Part shown: positions 62,601 through 64,000 of the stretch, piece after piece
Position numbering within the stretch: the first letter of the stretch is position 1
Layout of the letters: every line of letters starts with the position of its first letter
Assembly (NCBI RefSeq): GCF_002102265.1
Contig: NZ_LQPG01000057.1
Coordinates: 1 to 64,000 of the forward strand
Direction of reading: 5' to 3'
Length of the DNA stretch: 64,000 bases
From: Mycolicibacter longobardus
GTDB taxonomy: Bacteria > Actinomycetota > Actinomycetes > Mycobacteriales > Mycobacteriaceae
The notes under the pieces: model-generated
What the model was told of the DNA's origin: nothing
Databases searched by the model: none
Seen by the model: only the letters and a program-made list of their open reading frames with translations
Position numbers and translations under genes: made by a program

Positions 62601-63019
62601 CCCTCAACCAGGGCGTGCTGATCGACCAGCAGACCGGCCAGGTGATCTTCGGACCGAACCCGCTCACCCCCGAGATCTCCGTTTCCGGGTCGCCGTATGT
62701 CGACACGATGGTGTCCATCAACGGTGGTCCGCCGGTGGCGGTCACCACCTCGATCGACTCCGGCGGCATGTACGGCAGCATTCCGCAGCTGCTGGTCCCG
62801 AGCCTCGGCGTCGGTTCGCAGGTGCCGGCCGGCACGGTGATCTCGGTGTACTCCGCCGACGGCGAGACGCTGCTGTACTCCTACACCACGACGGCGGGCA
62901 CCGGCCCGTGGGTCACCTCCGGCGGCGCAGCCAACAGCGGCTATTACCCGTTCTCGGTGAACCCGGTCTACATCGACTACCGCCCCAGCGGTTTCGGGAC
63001 CACCATCATCAGCCGCTGA
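59603..63019 (+). CDS. Secreted PGRS-repeat protein with C-terminal aspartic protease domain (PecA-like, no PE domain)
   Basis: A 1138-residue exported protein. In place of a PE domain it has a Sec-type signal peptide: a basic 16-residue start, hydrophobic core LVGAGAAIGAFLTFGLTPAV and cleavage site AHA-DG after residue 41. Residues about 42-105 resemble the PE-PGRS linker, ending in VIGNGVDGTADN. About 105-855 are PGRS repeats of GGxGG type. The C-terminal ~280 residues form a pepsin-like domain with DTGS (Asp888) and DSGG (Asp1052), as in the PE-cleaving protease PecA. The ATG at 59603 has AGGGAG upstream; an earlier in-frame ATG at 59528 is rejected. It is probably cell-surface or secreted. 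Confidence 0.88.
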   Translation: MTRRSGQRKPKSKHSRLVGAGAAIGAFLTFGLTPAVPAAHADGLDLDWLVELFTPDPGVAADSDPFGTAALFDQLFYDPLNTQIQAWITSPFGEQINTGINQLLGAYVIGNGVDGTADNPNGGAGGLWFGNGGDGFDQSAAGVAGGNGGAAGMFGDGGAGGDGGAGAAGGIGGTGGWLMGNGGAGGAGGIGINGGAGGTGGAGGDAIGWLFGNGGAGGEGGAGAGGTAGPAAFAGGTGGLGGNGGAGGSSSAQYGDGGRGGTGGTGGTGGAGGSGTAGADATVAGGAGGNGGDGMQGGNGGAGGAGGAGGASTQGNAGLQGTGGNGGNGGAGGNPGDGGAGANGNAGNPDGGRGGNGGLVGAGGIGGDGGAGSIQGAGGATGAAPTTSAGHGGAGGNGYDAAADPNAIAGTNGGNGGDGGTGSLHGNGGAGGAGGNGAVGANGTAALNGGNAGNGGNGGRGGAGGDSLGDGNGGAGGAGGNAGDGGRGLDQKYLPPSATLPGSGGVGGTGGAGGAGGSSVSAHGDGTGNGGAGGAGGAGGNGGGNGIATLDVANNVPYGSGGDGGAGGAGGNGGLGDTGASGGGTGFNGGHGGAGGSGGAGGSAYDGNPAIGEHGRFGTNGNGGAGGAGGSGGGGGTGGIGDDSAGGTGGNGGNGGAAGDGGAPGSGFYAQPGINRAPVGIGGDGGDGGTAGSGGAGGAGDTGFNGGQGGSGGIGGAGGNGGDAAGDYYAQGSSAGNGGNGGDGGDAGTGGAGAQAGTGGNAGAGGDGGNGGNGGDATLTGRNVHGGAAGDGGDGGAAGAVAAGGAGAQGGDGGDGGVGGIGGAVGSNGANGAGGSGGAGSGGGPAGETGGPDGPVNVAIPLYMQSGGISPIVYISINGGPPVPVQIDTGSTGLTILNSAVGNPGGLGSVLLSGSASYAGLGNNSYGYQTYSTTVGFCDKLGDCPDSLITDPTGVNVVTAGSNALMTQYFNSYGIVGVLGIGPNNGFAGTSTIISALPGALNQGVLIDQQTGQVIFGPNPLTPEISVSGSPYVDTMVSINGGPPVAVTTSIDSGGMYGSIPQLLVPSLGVGSQVPAGTVISVYSADGETLLYSYTTTAGTGPWVTSGGAANSGYYPFSVNPVYIDYRPSGFGTTIISR

Positions 63020-63040
63020 GGCCGCTGAGACGCTGAGGCC

Positions 63041-64000
63041 TCACAGCAGCTCTTTGGCCAGCAGCTCGCAGGTGCGTTCCCGGCCCGGCGCGGAGGCCGG
63101 GTCGGTGCCGCGGTGCGCCGAGGCGACGGGATTGACCATCACCTCGTCGACGCCGAACTCCTCCGCCAGCGCCGTAAGTTGTTCCGCCGCTTCGGCCGGA
63201 GCGCCGACGACCGCACGCCGCAGCCCGCTGTCGATGATGCGCTGTTCGGCCTCCGACACCCGTAGGGCCTGCGCGTCCTCGACCAGATCGACCGCCCCCA
63301 GCGGCCTGCCGGTGCGCAGCCGGGCCATCATCTGCAGGTTCGGCAGCATCAACGCCGTTGCCTCGTCGCGGGTTTCGGCGACGCAGGCGTTGACGGTCAG
63401 GAATGTGGTCGGCTCGGCGCACACGTCACTCGGGGTGAAATTCTCCCGGTAGTAGGCCAGCGCCTCTTCGGTGCCGTGTCCGGAGAAGTGGTGGGCGAAC
63501 ACGTACGGCAGTCCCTTGGCCGCGGCCAACCGAGCCGAATACATGCTCGACCCCAGCAGCCACAACCGCGGCTCGCCGGCCGCCGCCGGGGTGGCCTTGA
63601 GCAGGTAGTCGCCGTCGCGCAGCTGGACCTGCACTCCGCGGCTGCTCATCATCGCCCGCACGTGGTCGAGATAGTCCGGGAAGTTCGCTATGTCTTTGTC
63701 GTCCATGCCGCGCTGACCGCGCAGCATGACCGAGGTGACCGGATCCGAACCCGGCGCCCGGCCGATGCCCAGGTCGATACGGCCCGGCGCGGCGGCCTCC
63801 AGCAGCGCGAACTGTTCGGCCACCGCCAGCGGAGCGTGGTTGGGCAGCATCACCCCGCCGGAACCCAGCCGTACCCGCGACGTCTGCGCAGCCAGGTAGG
63901 CGAGCAGCACCGGCGGGCTGGTGGCGCCCACCGAGGGCATGTTGTGGTGTTCGGCCACCCAGTACCGGGTGAAACCGAGCCGGTCGGCCGTCTGGGCCAG
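63041..64000 (-). CDS. LLM-class flavin-dependent oxidoreductase (5' end beyond the window)
   Basis: The C-terminal part of a luciferase-like oxidoreductase of the MsnO8 type; the frame stays open to the right edge, so the start is missing. Visible motifs are RLGFTRYWVAEHHNMPSVGA, RLGSGGVMLPNHAPLAVAEQ and GRIDLGIGRAPGSDPVTS. At least 319 residues are present. The substrate is unknown. It converges on the PGRS protease gene with 21 nt between stops. Confidence 0.9.
   Translation of the reverse strand: MAQTADRLGFTRYWVAEHHNMPSVGATSPPVLLAYLAAQTSRVRLGSGGVMLPNHAPLAVAEQFALLEAAAPGRIDLGIGRAPGSDPVTSVMLRGQRGMDDKDIANFPDYLDHVRAMMSSRGVQVQLRDGDYLLKATPAAAGEPRLWLLGSSMYSARLAAAKGLPYVFAHHFSGHGTEEALAYYRENFTPSDVCAEPTTFLTVNACVAETRDEATALMLPNLQMMARLRTGRPLGAVDLVEDAQALRVSEAEQRIIDSGLRRAVVGAPAEAAEQLTALAEEFGVDEVMVNPVASAHRGTDPASAPGRERTCELLAKELL

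Noticed and set aside
1..64000. Insertion sequences or transposase genes
   Set aside because: None found on either strand; only small palindromic elements without coding capacity are present.

Overview
This is a high-G+C chromosomal segment of a mycobacterium. The gene order from the rRNA operon leader and murA through the ATP synthase operon, wecA, prmC, prfA, rpmE, rho, the threonine/lysine genes, argS and tRNA-Arg, then cysDNC, opp, an SbcCD-like pair, lprC/lprB and a paired ABC exporter matches what I remember of the M. tuberculosis Rv1261c-Rv1315 region, here in reversed orientation. It is not M. tuberculosis itself: several genes are absent or inserted, and a PGRS-repeat protease has a Sec signal peptide instead of a PE domain. 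A non-tuberculous species, perhaps near the M. terrae complex, is my guess; the species is not proven by the sequence.

Layout. 1-200: promoter and leader of an rRNA operon that lies off the left edge, read leftward. 199-2143: murA and a divergent PduO-type adenosyltransferase. 2168-10502: a DUF2550 gene and the complete F1Fo ATP synthase operon (atpI-like, atpB, E, F, H, A, G, D, C), all on the minus strand. 10620-14687: wecA, threonylcarbamoyl-AMP synthase, prmC, prfA and rpmE. 14842-23535: rho, thrB, thrC, hom, lysA and argS, again minus strand with 1-4 nt overlaps or very short gaps between the last five. 23647-23722: tRNA-Arg(CCG).

23723-28962 is an accessory stretch with visibly lower G+C at its start: an SRPBCC protein, a small lipoprotein, a membrane-anchored HNH nuclease with a DUF3761 tail, an LLM oxidoreductase and a Fic enzyme preceded by a striking repeated operator. 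28966-35894 holds a DUF4185 exported protein, another LLM enzyme, a VOC protein, an Rrf2 regulator and a coupled sulfate-activation set (cysD, cysNC, cysQ). 36089-39861: a lipoprotein, a large LuxR-type ATPase regulator and a beta-carbonic anhydrase. 40049-45460: the oppBCDA peptide importer. 45461-49218: SbcC/SbcD-like pair. 49427-54802: SixA-like phosphatase, lprC/lprB and a heterodimeric ABC exporter. 55135-64000: an Acg-like nitroreductase with a candidate DosR box, a Rv1264-like adenylate cyclase, a PatB-type C-S lyase, a HIT protein, a Ddn-like F420 protein, the PGRS aspartic protease and the 3' part of an LLM enzyme cut by the right edge.

The most unusual signals are the Sec-type PGRS protease, the 41-bp-periodic inverted repeats before the Fic gene, a 63-bp palindromic element forming part of the OppA signal peptide in frame, two further large palindromes between genes, and palindromes around the start of the LuxR-type regulator. 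Comparisons with M. tuberculosis are from memory; no database search was run.
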